From positions 124,001 to 188,000 of the forward strand of contig VCJN01001726.1 of assembly GCA_006384855.1 (NCBI GenBank): 64,000 bases of DNA. The letters are read 5' to 3'. Of the stretch, positions 11,990-24,200 are shown piece by piece. The notes beneath the pieces were generated by a model, which was not told the DNA's origin, did not search any database, and saw only the letters and a list, made by a program, of their open reading frames with translations. The stretch's first letter is position 1; each line of letters starts with the position of its first letter. Source of the DNA: Tetraselmis striata (taxonomy: Eukaryota > Chlorophyta > Chlorodendrophyceae > Chlorodendrales > Chlorodendraceae). Position numbers and translations under genes: made by a program.

Positions 11990-12659
11990 GATGTGCGCGC
12001 GGCTTCTTCGTCTGTCCTGCTCGACATGAAGGGCATGGGTGCCGGTGAGCAGAGGCAGCTGATGCGGCCAATGGCGCTAGGAAGCGGAGGTACCTCCCCC
12101 TCCGTCTGTGCGATGCTACGATCACCGCCACCGCTCCTGATCGTCTTACGTGTGTGTGCCTGCTGCCAGTCCTGTGGCAGGCGGCAGCGTGACCTTTTGA
12201 CCTGGTCGCTATACGACGAAACGCGATGAGGCGAGAGGACATGGGTGCTCAGGCAGTGGGGCTGTCTGCCGCTGCCTCCTCCGCACCCTGACCCGCTCTC
12301 CGTTGCCGCCTCCCCACTACAGGAAGCCGCACCTGGCTGCTCCGCTGCTGTGCGCGCGCGATGACCCCCGCTGACTTCGCGGCCCCCCTCACCTGCTGCC
12401 CTCGCTCACCGCATCACAGGCGCGGCGTCGAGGCGGCAGGCAGTATGCGCCAAACGAACGCGTTCTACCCGCGTGCGCGCTCGAGAGTGTGCACCCGTTG
12501 ACTTCTTCTTCCTCGACCCGCCTGGCAGGTGCCCGAAAGAAAGCTTCTCGGCGGCGGGCCGGTCCTATGGCGCGCGCAATCGCGCATTGCGTTATTTTAG
12601 GGTTTAGGCAATTGCGTACATTGCGCGTGGAGTACAGTACAGGGTACAGGTAGTGTAGC
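11990..12659. other. Upstream region of the glycosyltransferase-like gene
   Basis: GC-rich to about 12540, then AT-richer. It contains a small palindromic area near 12570-12630 and two TTTAGGG-like units at about 12595-12608. No gene seen. Confidence 0.35.
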
Positions 12660-13030
12660 TACTAGTTACATGAGCTAGCTGCAAAAGGCGATCAGGAAAC
12701 CACCCGAATAGGCAATAGGAAACGTCCACTACAGGAGTTGCGAGGTGGAAGCAGCACCAGAAGAGGGTGCGGAATGAGCACGGGCAAACGCATCAGACTA
12801 AGCCGTCTGCACTCCGGCAGAGAGAATGCCGCCAAGGTACCATGCACGCAAGCAGAGACTCCCTGCAACAATCCCCGCCGCGTGCGCGACTGGTGATGGC
12901 GGAACTCAGCGGGCTGGCTGGCAACAAAGTTTCGAAGAGCCTGGACGGACTGACCACGAAGGAAGCATGAAGTCGGGGCGGAAGGACCGCCAGGGAAGTT
13001 GCGCACAGCAACACCGCGAAGATGTAGACA
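12660..13030 (-). mobile_element. LINE 3' fragment, 5'-truncated
   Basis: Minus-strand copy of the LINE C-terminus also present at 28681-30510. The reading VYIFAVLL, RNFPGGPSAPTSCFLRGQSV, ALRNFVASQPAEFRHH is nearly identical to that copy, and the copy ends at the same GCTAGCTCATGTAA 3' terminus (reverse complement at about 12663-12677). It starts abruptly near 13025 and carries frame changes, so it is a dead fragment. Confidence 0.75.
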
Positions 13031-13471
13031 GGTAGTGTGAGTCGTTCGTCAGCGCAGAGGTTAGCAGTTACTACAGGTAACAAAATCACGGTGCCCCTGT
13101 GAACATGCATGATTCATCATCGCCCCGCCAGCGGCCTGTCCCGACGGCGCACGAGGGACACATGTACCCGTAGTCGGATAATTTTGTGGTCGCGATGCAA
13201 TTTTATAAAAAATAGGCATCTATCTAGCGGAGTGCTATAAAAAGAGTCATCGTTTGTCGCTCTTGCCTAGTGGTACAGTATAGACTGATACCGGCACCGG
13301 ATGGCTATAAATAAGATAAGATGTGGGCCCTTTTGTCCCGACTCCGTGTTGTGCCAGCCCCTATTGCATGTCGTCTCGCAAAATAGAGCGCTCAGCCGAT
13401 CCACATACAACCGTGCGTGACCTGGAGAACCGCAGTAAGTGCACTTGACCCTGTACCGCGTAGTTTTAAAC
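13031..13471. other. Intergenic, no gene seen
   Basis: AT-richer sequence with TATAAAAA-like motifs near 13202 and 13236. No repeat partner or gene recognised. Confidence 0.3.
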
Positions 13472-14226
13472 TTACTCCAACAACGTGGGCTTCAAGCTCC
13501 GGGAATCATAGCTCTCGGTCATGACGAACGTCGGGAGGGAGATCTTGGCGTCCGGCACGGGGTCCTTGAGTTCATCCATGGGCACTGTGTTGCCGAGTGG
13601 CATTGCCTGTTGGAACAAGTCATCCACCTCCCGGCGTACATCGATACCCATATCGTGAGCACAGTCATCGCGAAAGGCATCCGCGATAGCATCGTGTTGT
13701 ACACGCCAGTGGGCGTCTCCATGTGCCGGGAGGTTCATGAGCGCATCTCCATATAGAAGTCGACTATGTTGGGGTTGTGCTTTGACGATTCCCAGCCACC
13801 ATGGCTAGGCAAGGCTAGGCAGAAACAAGTATATCCGGCAGCGACCTCCCGCGGCCCCTTCGGAGTCATGACCGTCTGCGGAGTGAGGATGGCCACCGAG
13901 CGTCCACATACCGACGCCGCGTCGAGATTGCCGAACAAGATCGGTTCCCTCCAGGCAAGTAACCGGGAGAGTGCTCACTCATTATGAAGCCGAGTGTTGT
14001 TGGCATGGTCCAAGAACACCGTCGCCTCCTTTAGCGGCTCCTCCGCTTCCCGCTCCATCATGCGCACGTCCGCATCGTTGAGGTGGCTAATTGTAGCCGC
14101 ATGAAGGCGCCCCCGTGCCTCGCGCACCGCCGCGGCGTAGCTTGCCGACCCACTAGGATCGTTGAGGAAGTGGTAGTGATATTGGCGGACGGAAAAATTT
14201 GCGTTGAAGCTGCCTCGGCCAAGCAA
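13472..14226 (-). pseudogene. Broken gene, unknown product
   Basis: Three consecutive protein-like frames on the minus strand: 14226-13975 (VRQYHYHFLNDPSGSASYAA...), 13938-13735 (GRSVAILTPQTVMTPKGPRE...YTCFCLALPSHGGW) and 13738-13472 (DDLFQQAMPLGNTVPMDELK...ISLPTFVMTES). They lie end to end with no convincing splice sites, so the simplest reading is one gene broken by a stop and frameshifts. No family recognised. Because the window is rich in mobile DNA, an old transposon gene is possible. Confidence 0.4.
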
Positions 14227-14995
14227 GCGACAGGTAGGTACAGGTGGTACAGGTGACTACCACCTTCTTGTTCCTCGCGCGGCGGACAACCCGGGCGCGG
14301 GCGGGGCGGCAGAGAAACGAATAACGAATAATACTGGCGTCATGCAACAACCGGTATTAATTTCTTCGTCGTCCAGGACATGTGAAATATTAACATGGAA
14401 TTGTGACCGTTACATGCGGAGGCAGTAGTAAATAACACAATAGTGAAGTCACATATCGTCGGTGTTCATTCGTTGTTATTATGCACCACGTACCGCTATC
14501 AGGTTTGAAGGATTCTGCAGGGTCGGGCGCGCGCGCGCGGCCTGTCGATGTCTGGCATCCACCGCGTGGCGTGCCTTTTGCTGCTTGGCGGTGCCTTGCT
14601 GGCTCGCGCCTCGACGTCCCGCGCATGCCCACAGTACCGACTGCTACTCGCCCGAGTGCCTCAAAATTTCAGCCGATTCCACCACAGCCTCGGACAGCTG
14701 CTCGCATCACAAGCCAAGTCAGTGCCTGGTTTTCGGGGGACCCGCGACGACGGGTGTGCCCCCCTCAGTCCCAGTTGTCAAGGGCCGCGCCCCCAGCGTG
14801 CATCCCACCGCCTGAAAGTACTGCGCACGGGGTCTGTTGCCGTATATTGTTCCGTGGTTTATCGCGGGGCCCTCGAAGCTTCAAAATGGGCCGCGAAGCC
14901 AGGTTTGGCAACGCACCTGGGGGATTTGTGCCCTGGAGTTCCTGAGCGGCACTGCTCGCCCGTCTCACCCGCGATAAGGGTTACCCGGCCGCACC
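14227..14995. other. Region with short open frames, unresolved
   Basis: Includes a (GC)n run at about 14528-14539 and plus-strand frames of 100-150 codons without domain or splice evidence. It could hold upstream exons of the coiled-coil gene ending at 16078. None can be supported. Confidence 0.25.
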
Positions 14996-15002
14996 GCGAG
15001 GC

Positions 15003-16078
15003 ATGATTGCCTGCTGCCTGAACCCGTACGAGGAGCTGGCCGAGCTGTCTTACATACAGCTGGCGGCATGCCGCCTCGCCGCCGGGCGGTTTGGGCGTGC
15101 GCGGCGTGTAGGGATTCTTAGGGAGAGATTCCCGGGGCTCGCTTCACAGCGTCGATGCTCGCTTGTGGCTGTATCGGCAAGGCTGGAGTGGGCAGCGACG
15201 TCAGCGTGACAGGGCGGCCTGCGTGGGGGGCCGGGTTGCGGCATGCCGCTTGGAGCGCGCGCAGCTGAAACAGTCGCCGTGGGCCTTTTCAGCAGCGACA
15301 TGCAACGCATTCAAACGATGAGAGCTGTTTAATGCCGGGCTAGCGTGTGGGGTGGGCTCATGGGCGGCCCGTGGGCGGCCAACAGCTCCATAGCTGGCAC
15401 CGAATGTCACTACATGGAGCACATGGCAAGCTGGGGATATGTCCCCCTCCCAATCCACGCACAGCTGGTTCTCCTCAAAATCACTTGTGCGCGGCTCTTG
15501 TGCCCTTGCAGGTTGGAGACCCAATTGTTGAGGATCCTTGAGGTAAAGCATGGCGTACGTCTGCTACGACGTGCAGGGGGCGAATGGGTGGAAGCAGGTG
15601 AGCAGATGCTCGTCACCTGGTGTCTTTTCTTTTGGGGAGAGAGGAGGAGGAGGGGGGGGGGGGTCATTTGCCAGGCGACCAGGCTAATGCATGGAATGTG
15701 TGGGCCGCCCCTGCCAGCGCATCACGCGCGAGCAGGCCCAGCATGAGACGTTCATGCGGAACGCCGCTCGCAAGCGGATGATGAAGGGCGACGATGACGC
15801 CAGCAGCATCGTGAGCTCCTACGCCAGCGGCAAGACGAGCAGCACCATGAACACGCTGGTGGGCGCGCAGCGCCAACTTGCTTCCATGCCGCTCTCCCTC
15901 CTGTTTTGGGGGCTGTGAATGGCCCCACTGCCTTGCGGCCGATGATTGCCGCACATGACGCTGTCAGGTGCTGAAGGACCGCCTGAAGAACCTGGAAACG
16001 CAGCTGCTGGAGGAGCGCATGAAGCGGCAGGCGCTTGAGAGCGAGCTGAGCACCATCAGGGCCCCGAAGCAGACATGA
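15003..16078 (+). CDS. Coiled-coil protein, C-terminal exons (5' incomplete)
   Basis: Three terminal exons have consistent GT...CAG borders and phases: 15512-15542 (LETQLLRILE), 15718-15858 (RITREQAQHETFMRNAARKR..., then a Ser/Asp-rich DDDASSIVSSYASGKTSSTM) and 15968-16078 (VLKDRLKNLETQLLEERMKR...), with TGA at 16076-16078. The last exon is a 30-residue heptad-like coiled coil. The stretch around 15012-15058 (NPYEELAELSYIQ) may be an earlier exon. No enzyme motif is present; a cytoskeletal or scaffold role would be a guess. The intron 15543-15717 contains a G tract at about 15650-15662. Confidence 0.55.
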
Positions 16079-16368
16079 CGCCGGCTCTGCCTGAGGACCC
16101 TAGCATGTAAATTTTAGCTTGCCCCGCCGCACACCGCAACGGTGGCCAGATGTAAACAAACACTTTACAGAATGAAGGGCTACTCAGGTAGAACCAACCA
16201 GCAGCTGCGGCCGATTGCTTTTTCGTCAGACCGTAGGTACCCCTAGCGCCACGGCGGCCAACACCAAACCATTGCTTGCGCCGCCCGACCCTTCTTCCAC
16301 AACCGTGAACCAGTACGGCATGGCCGCCTTACTCAGCCGCGGCCGCCGGCGTTGCGCTGCGGACAGCA
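16079..16368. other. Convergent 3' spacer
   Basis: Lies between the plus-strand gene ending at 16078 and the minus-strand gene ending at 16369. No other feature. Confidence 0.4.
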
Positions 16369-17493
16369 CTACTTGCCGGGCTCCTCGTCGGGGTTGAGCC
16401 GCTCCTGGATCTTGCGCGCCTCCGTCATCTTGCCCGTGCGGTACAGCATCTTCATCTCCTCGCGCAGCATCTCCTGCTCGCGCATCTCCTGGGCCTGGGG
16501 GGAGGGGAGGGGGGGGGGGGGGGGGGGGTGACAATCAGGTCAGGGCAGCCAGCCATCGGTTTTGAGCTGCTCTCCGGATAGGGCCACATCAAGAGACGCT
16601 CGGGATAACAGCCCCTGCTTGCGACAGCCGCAGTGTACATGACAACGCAAGTGCGTCACAGTTAACGGCCGCCCTCAATCGTAATGATTTGCCGGCAGTG
16701 AAATCTGCATGATGTGACACCTGATGCCGTGACATGTCCACATTCCCCTTTGTGGAGGGTTTTATGTAGCCAATCGGAGTGGTGAAAGCGGCAAGCAACA
16801 AATGATCCCAACATGCATTGGCGCGAAGAAACGCATGCTGCAGGTCGCAGAGTGCCCGCGCCCGCATACCTTGTTGGTCGTGTAGCGCAGCTCGTTGTAC
16901 GCCTGCTTCTTGCGCGACTCGATCTCGTCGGCGCGCTGCTGCGCAATCTGCCGGCGCCGCTCGTCCTCGTCGTTGAAGGTGGTGCGCTCCTCGTCGCCCT
17001 TGCGGCCCCTGCAGGCGTGCAGCCATGGCGTGTCCCTCACCGCCCTGATGGCATACCGCAAGGCAGATAGCGCCAGTAGAGCAGCGTTAAAAACAAGGGG
17101 GAGGGGGGCGACGACGCGGGTGGGGGATGCGCACGACTTCTTGGCGTCCTTGGCCGCCTGCACGCGCACGTAGGCATCGTAGTCGTAGTACTTCTTGTGC
17201 GCCAGCGTGCCGGTGTTGTAGTCCTCGCAGTACTCCTTGAACAGCTCCTTCTCCTCCCACTTGGGCATCGCCTCCACCTCCATCTGCGGCGCACCGCAAG
17301 CGGTGTCAGGGCGGCAGGCCGGATCACCGAGCCGCCAGCTGAGGCGGCGCAGTCAACACAGCGTCCCACCTTCTTGACCTCGGACGCCCACAGCTGGAAG
17401 TCCCCACGCTTGCGCTCGTAGTCGCTCTGCGGGCATGGGGGGGCTCAGCAGCAGCAAAGGCAGCGCCTCTCGCCTGGAACCAGAAGGGGCTGG

Positions 17494-17588
<95 letters not shown>

Positions 17589-19527
17589 GTATATGTATAT
17601 ATATGTATATACACATATATGTTATATACATACATATATACAAATATACATATATATTTACAGGGGGGAGGGGGCGGGCAAAGACCTCGCGAATGATGCC
17701 GTACTTGCCATACTGCTCTGTGAGCGCTGCTGACCGCGGGACCTGTTGCTTCTCCTTGTGGCGCTTGGCCTTCTTGTCCTCCCTGGCAGCGCCGCACAGC
17801 AAACAGCAGTGAGCGCGCTGAGCGAAGCGAGGACAGGTCAGGCAGTAGCACACCGGACTCCGCCCCGCTCGAGTCGCAGCATCCCACAGCAACCCAGCGA
17901 CGACTTTTGACAGGATGGTGGGAACGGGTGTGCGGTGAAGCTCATTGCAGGTGGCCCCGCGGGAGGGTCGGGGTGAGCACCTGTCCCGCAGCTCCTTGCG
18001 CTTCTTGCTCTTTTTGCTGGAGCGCTCCTTGCGCCGGCTCTTGGACTTGGACTTGCGCTTCGAGTGGCTGCTCTTCTTGCGGTGCCGCGAGCTCTGCCGC
18101 CCGCGCAGCGGCAGCGGCGCCGTCAGCGCCCCCGACGTGCGCCATGGCAAAGAGCGCCCCGTGGCCGGTTCCACATCAGCGGGGTGAGGGTTGTGTGTTG
18201 TGGGGGGGGGAGGAGGGGGCACAGGTCGTCCCGCCGCCGCACCTTGCGGCCGCGTCCGCCGTCCGAGTCGCTGCCGGACTCGCTGTCGGACGCGGAGGAG
18301 TCGCCGCTGCTGGAGCCCCCTGACGCGTCGGAGGCTGGCGCGCCGGCCCCCGCCGCCTTCTTCCCCGCCTCTTCCCGCTGCTGCTGCGTGGCCCGCTCCG
18401 CAAACTCCTTCTGCACCGGCGCGCCAGGCGGGGACGGGCGGTCTGAGAGCGCCGCCCAGGGGACGCTCCTGCTGGGCGGGGCGGGCGAGCTGCGCGGCCG
18501 CGGCCGGCAGCGCTGCAGCGATGGCTGGGGCACTGCCTGGCGCATGATGGGTGGTGCGACGGCTGCGGCTGCCGGTGGGGCGGCGCTGACCGCCGGCGGG
18601 GGTGGGGCCCTTGGCTGGTGCGAACGGGTAGGGACTAGGGACCTCCTGCATGCGTTGCCTGGGGTCGGCCTGTGCGGGATGAAGTGGCAAAGGGCACGGC
18701 AGCTGCGCTGGCGATGGAGGCGCCCACAACTCGCCTGCATGTATGCGCGCAGACCCCAACTGAATGGGCGGGGTGGGCCACCAGGCAAGGTAGGTGGAGG
18801 AGGGGGGGGTTAGGCTCACCTTGAGCGAGGAAAGGTCGCTGGCCTTCACCTCCCGGAAGCGCTTGATCAGCGCGCGCGCTCGGTCCACATCCCAGTCGCA
18901 GTTCTCCAGCGCCAGCGTGCGCAGCGCCGGCCCCGCGTCAGGCAGCAGCACCTTCATCATCGCATGCGCGCCCGCCTCCCGCTCCTCCTTGATCTTGCGC
19001 TGGTGGCGCTCCACCTGCCGGAGATCGTGCGTCAGCGTGCCAAGCTACAGCTCCCCCCCCCACCTCCCATCCTCCCCCTCTACCCCTCCCCTCCGATTAG
19101 GCGCGGCTTGCTTCTCCAATCACAGCCGCGATGGCAGTGTCGCCTCCTTTTCTTCCGTTCCAGCCAAGGAAGGACGACTTGCCATCGGGAAACCTTTATC
19201 GGTACTCCTAAGCAACCACCTTCTACAGGCGAAGTCTTTTTTTTTTAAACGTACTGTGCAGTAAAGGGCGCTGACAATAGCCAGGCGCCGCTGCTGGAGG
19301 ACAGACCAACGCCAGCGCCAGACGCGCGCGCCCGCCAGCAACTGTCTCCCACTCCGCCAGCCCCCGCGCCTGTGCTGCCAGCCGCCGCCGCCTTGCGAGG
19401 CACCGGGTGCCCACAGCGCGTGCAAGTCGTGAGGGCCACCTGGGCGGCGCACCATGCTCTCCCCGCGGGTATCCGGTGCGCCGGGCTCCCCGCGCGTGTA
19501 CATCGTTGGCGCCGCCTCCGCCGCCAT
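16369..19527 (-). CDS. Conserved nuclear Lys/Arg/Ser-rich protein, splicing-factor-like
   Basis: Well-phased minus-strand exons: 19014-18820, 18410-18243, 18093-17981, 17782-17686, 17426-17370, 17283-17138, 17008-16870 and 16494-16369 (TAG). The first of these carries [20 protein letters not shown] followed by [11 protein letters not shown], which resembles a small UBA/CUE-type helical bundle. Next come an acidic Ser stretch ([11 protein letters not shown]) and a basic K/R/S run ([20 protein letters not shown]). The C-terminus reads [20 protein letters not shown], then [19 protein letters not shown], then [10 protein letters not shown], then [10 protein letters not shown], then [13 protein letters not shown]. 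This order is strongly conserved in a plant/eukaryotic family of unassigned nuclear proteins; a role in pre-mRNA processing is inferred from the RS-like region. A possible first exon begins at ATG 19527. The Pro/Ala-rich stretch 18411-18650 is not resolved as exon or intron. Confidence 0.7.
17496..17585. repeat. (CT)n(TA)n compound microsatellite in an intron
   Basis: About 44 bases of CT dinucleotides (from about 17497) run directly into about 42 bases of TA dinucleotides, followed by degenerate TATACA to 17660. It sits in the minus-strand intron 17685-17427, so in the transcript it reads (TA)n(GA)n. Confidence 0.95.
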
Positions 19528-19659
19528 TGCGCCTGCTGAGCTTCCCTCGATATGGGCCTCAGCGTAGAGAGAGCTCGCCCAGGGCGTCACAAGCTCGTCG
19601 TGGCGGGTGGGGTCTCCTCCGATCTAGCAGGGGGTGGTGGTTTCGATGCTGAACGTTCA

Positions 19660-19740
19660 GGAGGAATATCCTCCCAGTGTGATATTAACCTCTACCTGTA
19701 CAGCCTATATGGGCTGTCGCCCTATAGGTGAAACATACTA
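19660..19740. other. Small palindrome cluster
   Basis: Near-inverted pairs GAGGAATATCCTC (about 19660-19672) and AGCCTATATGGGCT (about 19702-19715) lie in the 5' flank of the minus-strand gene. They could form RNA or DNA hairpins. No function assigned. Confidence 0.25.
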
Positions 19741-19970
19741 TATTTGCACAACGCTTCGGAATAAATGGTAAACCCTACTTTGGGTAGGGTCTGTGCTCAC
19801 GCGCAATCGAAGCGCGCGGCGCCAATCCTAATACAGGCCAGGGGTATGTTGGGTAGGAGTGCTGGCTAGCGGCTACAATTCCCATATTGTATATTGAATT
19901 GATTTGGCCGTGTACGTTGAGGTACATATAGATGTAAAAACGAGGCACAAATTTCGAACATCTCGAGTTG

Positions 19971-20275
19971 GCATTAGCACACTTCGGAACTTTGTCGCCA
20001 GCCAACCTGCTGAGTTCCGCCGTCACCTGTCGCGCACACGGCGGGGGCTGTTGCAGCGGGTCTCGGCTTGCATGCATGGTACCCTGGGCGGCATTCTCTC
20101 TGCCGGTGTGCAGATGGCCAAGTCTGATGCGTGGGCTCGTGCCCATTCTGCGTCTTCTCATGTTGCTGCTTCCACCTCGCAGTCGTAATAGAGGACCTTT
20201 CTGATTGTCCTTTTTTTGGTGTTTCCCTGATATCGCCTTAGTTCTGTTGCTAGCTCATGTAATTACATTAGCACA
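19971..20275 (+). mobile_element. LINE 3' fragment, 5'-truncated
   Basis: Plus-strand copy reading RNFVASQPAEFRRHLSRTRR, then GLLQRVSACMHGTLGGILSA, and ending at GTTGCTAGCTCATGTAATTA. Coding region and 3' terminus match the longer copy at 28681-30510. The abrupt 5' start (about 19977) differs from every other copy. Confidence 0.75.
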
Positions 20276-21290
20276 AATATTAGGAAAATATTCCTACGCC
20301 CAGCACATGAGGAGTCTTTGGCATGGCTCTATGGCAATAGGCTGCCCAGATGTGCTCGCATGGTACCGCGGGTGATCCCGCATCGCGCCTTCCAACCGCT
20401 CATAATGCCCGCGTACCTGAGCGGTACACAAGTGCTACACCTGTCACGAGGCACGTACTCGCGTAGGTGGCGAATTGTTTTGTAATGAGCATGATTGCGC
20501 ACCTTCTGAAAACCGCTTCATATGATAGCGCCCTACTAGCTCTACACTGTGGGGCAGCATCTAAAAAACCCTGCAAGTCCAAATTCGGCATAGATCGGTT
20601 ATATTTCCGTCAGAATTGTACGATTTGAGCAGTATTTTTCGCACCCCGAACTAATTCTAAACACCGGCAGGTCACCCCCGCGTCCCTCGTCCGCGTCCCG
20701 CTTCCCCGCTCGGAGGGGTTTCGTAACGCGTTGATCCTCGAAAAATGCTCACCAACTACCCTTCATTGGAGTACACTTCGCTTACTTATGAAGCATAGTG
20801 AGCAACCCAAATGGGAAGTCATAGTGCTCCCAATGATCGCAGTGCCACACAATGCGTCCATGCTAGCTACACATGTTTGTACAATATCACGCCCTAGTTT
20901 TGCTTCCCTTGCAAGATATGCGCGCATCTTGGTTTCGAAACTTCGTGATTTCGGAGATCGGCAATACATGCTTTAATGTAAAGTAAGCGTGATTTACATA
21001 ATGTATGGCATCGGTTAATATTCAGTACTTTAGACGATGGCCGAATGTGCATCATGTATCGTCACGTGTGCGCGGGCCACGCGCCCCCTTAGCTTTGTTA
21101 CCTAGCCTATGCATGGCGTCCACCGTTTGAAGGTTTGTTTGGACGGCCGGCATGTGTTAGTGGGCGCTAACCGCAGTTGGCATTGTGTTGGACTTGCCCC
21201 CTATTTCCTATAAAGCCAACTATGTCCTTATTATAGGTATACCACTACAATCCTTATTAGGGCGACCACCCCAAAGTATCCCTATCTCAC
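20276..21290. other. Unique intergenic sequence
   Basis: About 1 kb between a LINE fragment and the satellite array. Short open frames only; nothing recognised. Confidence 0.3.
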
Positions 21291-24200
21291 GCTGCGCTAC
21301 GCGCCGCTCAGATGTAAAGATGCTAGCCCACGTGCGCGGCCCCATTGTAGTCTATCTGAGGCCTCCGGTGCAGCGCGTGCCGCGGTTTATCCGATTGGTT
21401 TCGGAGTTATATGGAAAATGGATTTATGGCGCTGCGCCGTGAAACGACTATCAATACTCATCCGGGCGAGGCGCGGCATGTTGCAGCGTGTTTGCCTCGT
21501 CTGATAGATGCTAACTGATATGCGCGTCTCATCGACGGGCATTTGTACGGCTCCGGGATAGCGCGTGCCGTGCTTGGGGCATATATATACCGGGACCGCC
21601 GGGTGTGCGGCGCGTCCCGGTTCACATATCCACACGCGCGCATTGGCACCAGGTGGTCAGGTGGTCATCACGAATTGCCGCGGCATGTAGCATCGCGTTT
21701 CTCTCGTCCAACACATGCTCGCCTATGCCCGTGTCTCCTTGGCGCGCATTATGAGCGCTCCGGTGTAGCCCGTGCCGTGCGTGGGCCACATTGCTATGAC
21801 CGCTATACGGTTTACGGTGCCGCGCCGTGAAACGGCTACAAGTACTCAAGTACATCCGGGTGAGGTGCGGCGTGTTGCAGCGTGATTGGCTCGTCCGATA
21901 GATGCTAGCCGATACGCGCTCTCAGCGGCGCGCATTGGCACGTACGGCTCTGGCATCGCGCGTGCGGTGCATGGGGCACAAATACATTAGTTATGCGTCG
22001 CGCCACGGTTTGCAAATCTACACCGCGCAACGGCACTAGGGGGTCATCATGAATAGCTGTGGCGTGCTGCCTTGCGTTTCTCTCCTCCAATACATGATGT
22101 TCTATGCGTAGTGCGTCTACTCGGCGCGCATTTCGTACGATGTGGTGTAGCCCGTGCCGTGCATGGGCACATAGGAAAGCACGCATTCTCGGCCACCCAT
22201 GGAACGGCTCCAAGGTGGCATCCGCAGTGCGGCGGCATGATGCAACGTGTTTGCCTCGTCCGACAGATGCTAGCCCATATGCGCGCCCCCATTGCAGTCT
22301 ATGTGACTGAGGCCTCCGGTGCAGCACGTGCCGCGGTTTATCCGATCGGTTTCGGAGCTATATGGAAAATGGATTTATGGCGCGGCGGCGTGAAACGGCT
22401 ACAAGTACTCATCCGGGCGAGGTGCGGCATGCTGCAGCGTGATGGGCTCGTCCGATAGATGTTAGCCGATACGCGCAACTCCTCGGCCCGCAAAATTGGT
22501 ACGGCCCCGGGATAGCGCGTGCCGTGCTTGGGGTGTACATGTACGGGTATGCGACGCGTCCCGGTTCACATATCCACACGCGCAACGGCAGCAGGCGGTC
22601 ACTCATCACGAATTGCCGCGGCATGTTGCATCGCGTTTCTCTCGTCCAACACATGCTCGCCTATGCCCGCGTCTCCTTGGCGCGCATTATGAGCGCTCCG
22701 GTGTAGCCCGTGCCGTGCGTGGGCCACATTGCTATGACCGCTATACGTTTTACGGCGCCGCGCCGTGAAACGGCTACACATACTCATCCGGACGAGGTGC
22801 GGCGTGTTGCAGCGTGATTGGCTCGTCCGATAGATGCTAGCCGATACGCGCTCTCAGCGGCGCGCATTGGCACGTACGGCTCTGGCATCGCGCGTGCGGT
22901 GCATGGGGCACAAATACATTAGTTATGCGTCGCGCCACGGTTTGCAAATCTACACCGCGCAACGGCACCAGGGGGTCATCATGAATAGCTGTGGCGTGCT
23001 GCCTTGCGTTTCTCTCCTCCAACACATGTTGTTCTATGCGTAGTGCGTCTACTCGGCGCGCATTTCGTACGATGCGGTGTAGCCCATGCCGTGCATGGGC
23101 ACATAGGAAAGCACGCATTCTCGGCCACCCATGGAACGGCTCCAAGGTTGCATCCGCAGTGCGGCGGCATGATGCAACGTGTTTGCCCCGTCCGACAGAT
23201 ACTAGCCCATATGCGCGCCCCCATTGCAGTCTATGTGACTGAGGCCTCCGGTGCAGCACGTGCCGCGGTTTATCCGATCGGTTTCGGAGCTATATGGAAA
23301 ATGGATTTATGGCGCGGCGGCGTGAAACGGCTACAAGTACTCATCCGGGCGAGGTGCGGCATGCTGCAGCGTGATGGGCTCGTCCGATAGATGTTAGCTG
23401 ATACGCGCAACTCCTCGGCCCGCAAAATTGGTACGGCTCCGGAATAGCGCGTGCCGTGCCTGGGTATACATGTACGGGTATGCGGCGCGTCCCATATCCA
23501 TATCCACACGCGCAACGGCAGCATGCGGCCACTCATCACGAATTGCCGCGGCATGCTGCATCGCGTTTCTCTCGTCCAACACGTGCTCGTCTATGCCCGC
23601 GTCTCTTTGGCGCGCGTTCTGAGCGCTCCGGTGTAACCCGGGCCGTGCGTGGGCCACATTGCTACGACCGCTTTACGTTTTACGGCGCCGCGCCGTTTAC
23701 AAGTACTCATCACTGCGCGAGGTGCGGCGTGTTACAGCGTGTTTGGCACGTCCGATAGATGCTAGCCGATACGCGCAACTCCTCGGTCCGCAAAATTGGT
23801 ACGGCTCCGGAATAGCGCGTGCCGTGCTTGGGGTATACATGTACGGGTATGCGGCGCGTCCCGGTTCACAGATCCACACCGCGCAACGGCAGCAGGCGGT
23901 CATCACGAATTGCCGCGGCATGTTGCATCGCGTTTCTCTCGTCCAACACGTGCTCGTCTATGCCCGCGTCTCTTTGGCGCGCGTTCTGAGCGCTCCGGTG
24001 TAACCCGGCGGGCCGTGCGTGGGCCACATTGCTACGACCGCTATACGTTGTACGGCGCCGCGCCGTTTACAAGTACTCATCACTGCGCGAGGTGCGGCGT
24101 GTTACAGCGTGTTTGGCACGTCCGATAGATGCTAGCCGATACGCGCAACTCCTCGGTTCGCATAATTGGCACGGCTCCGGCATCGCGCGTGCCGTGCTTG

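Noticed and set aside
12595-12608. Interstitial telomere repeat (TTTAGGG)
   Set aside because: Only about two units; too short to distinguish from chance.
21905-23259. Two near-identical 140-codon minus-strand frames in the satellite
   Set aside because: They repeat with the 932-bp unit and are disrupted in other monomers. High GC explains the openness.
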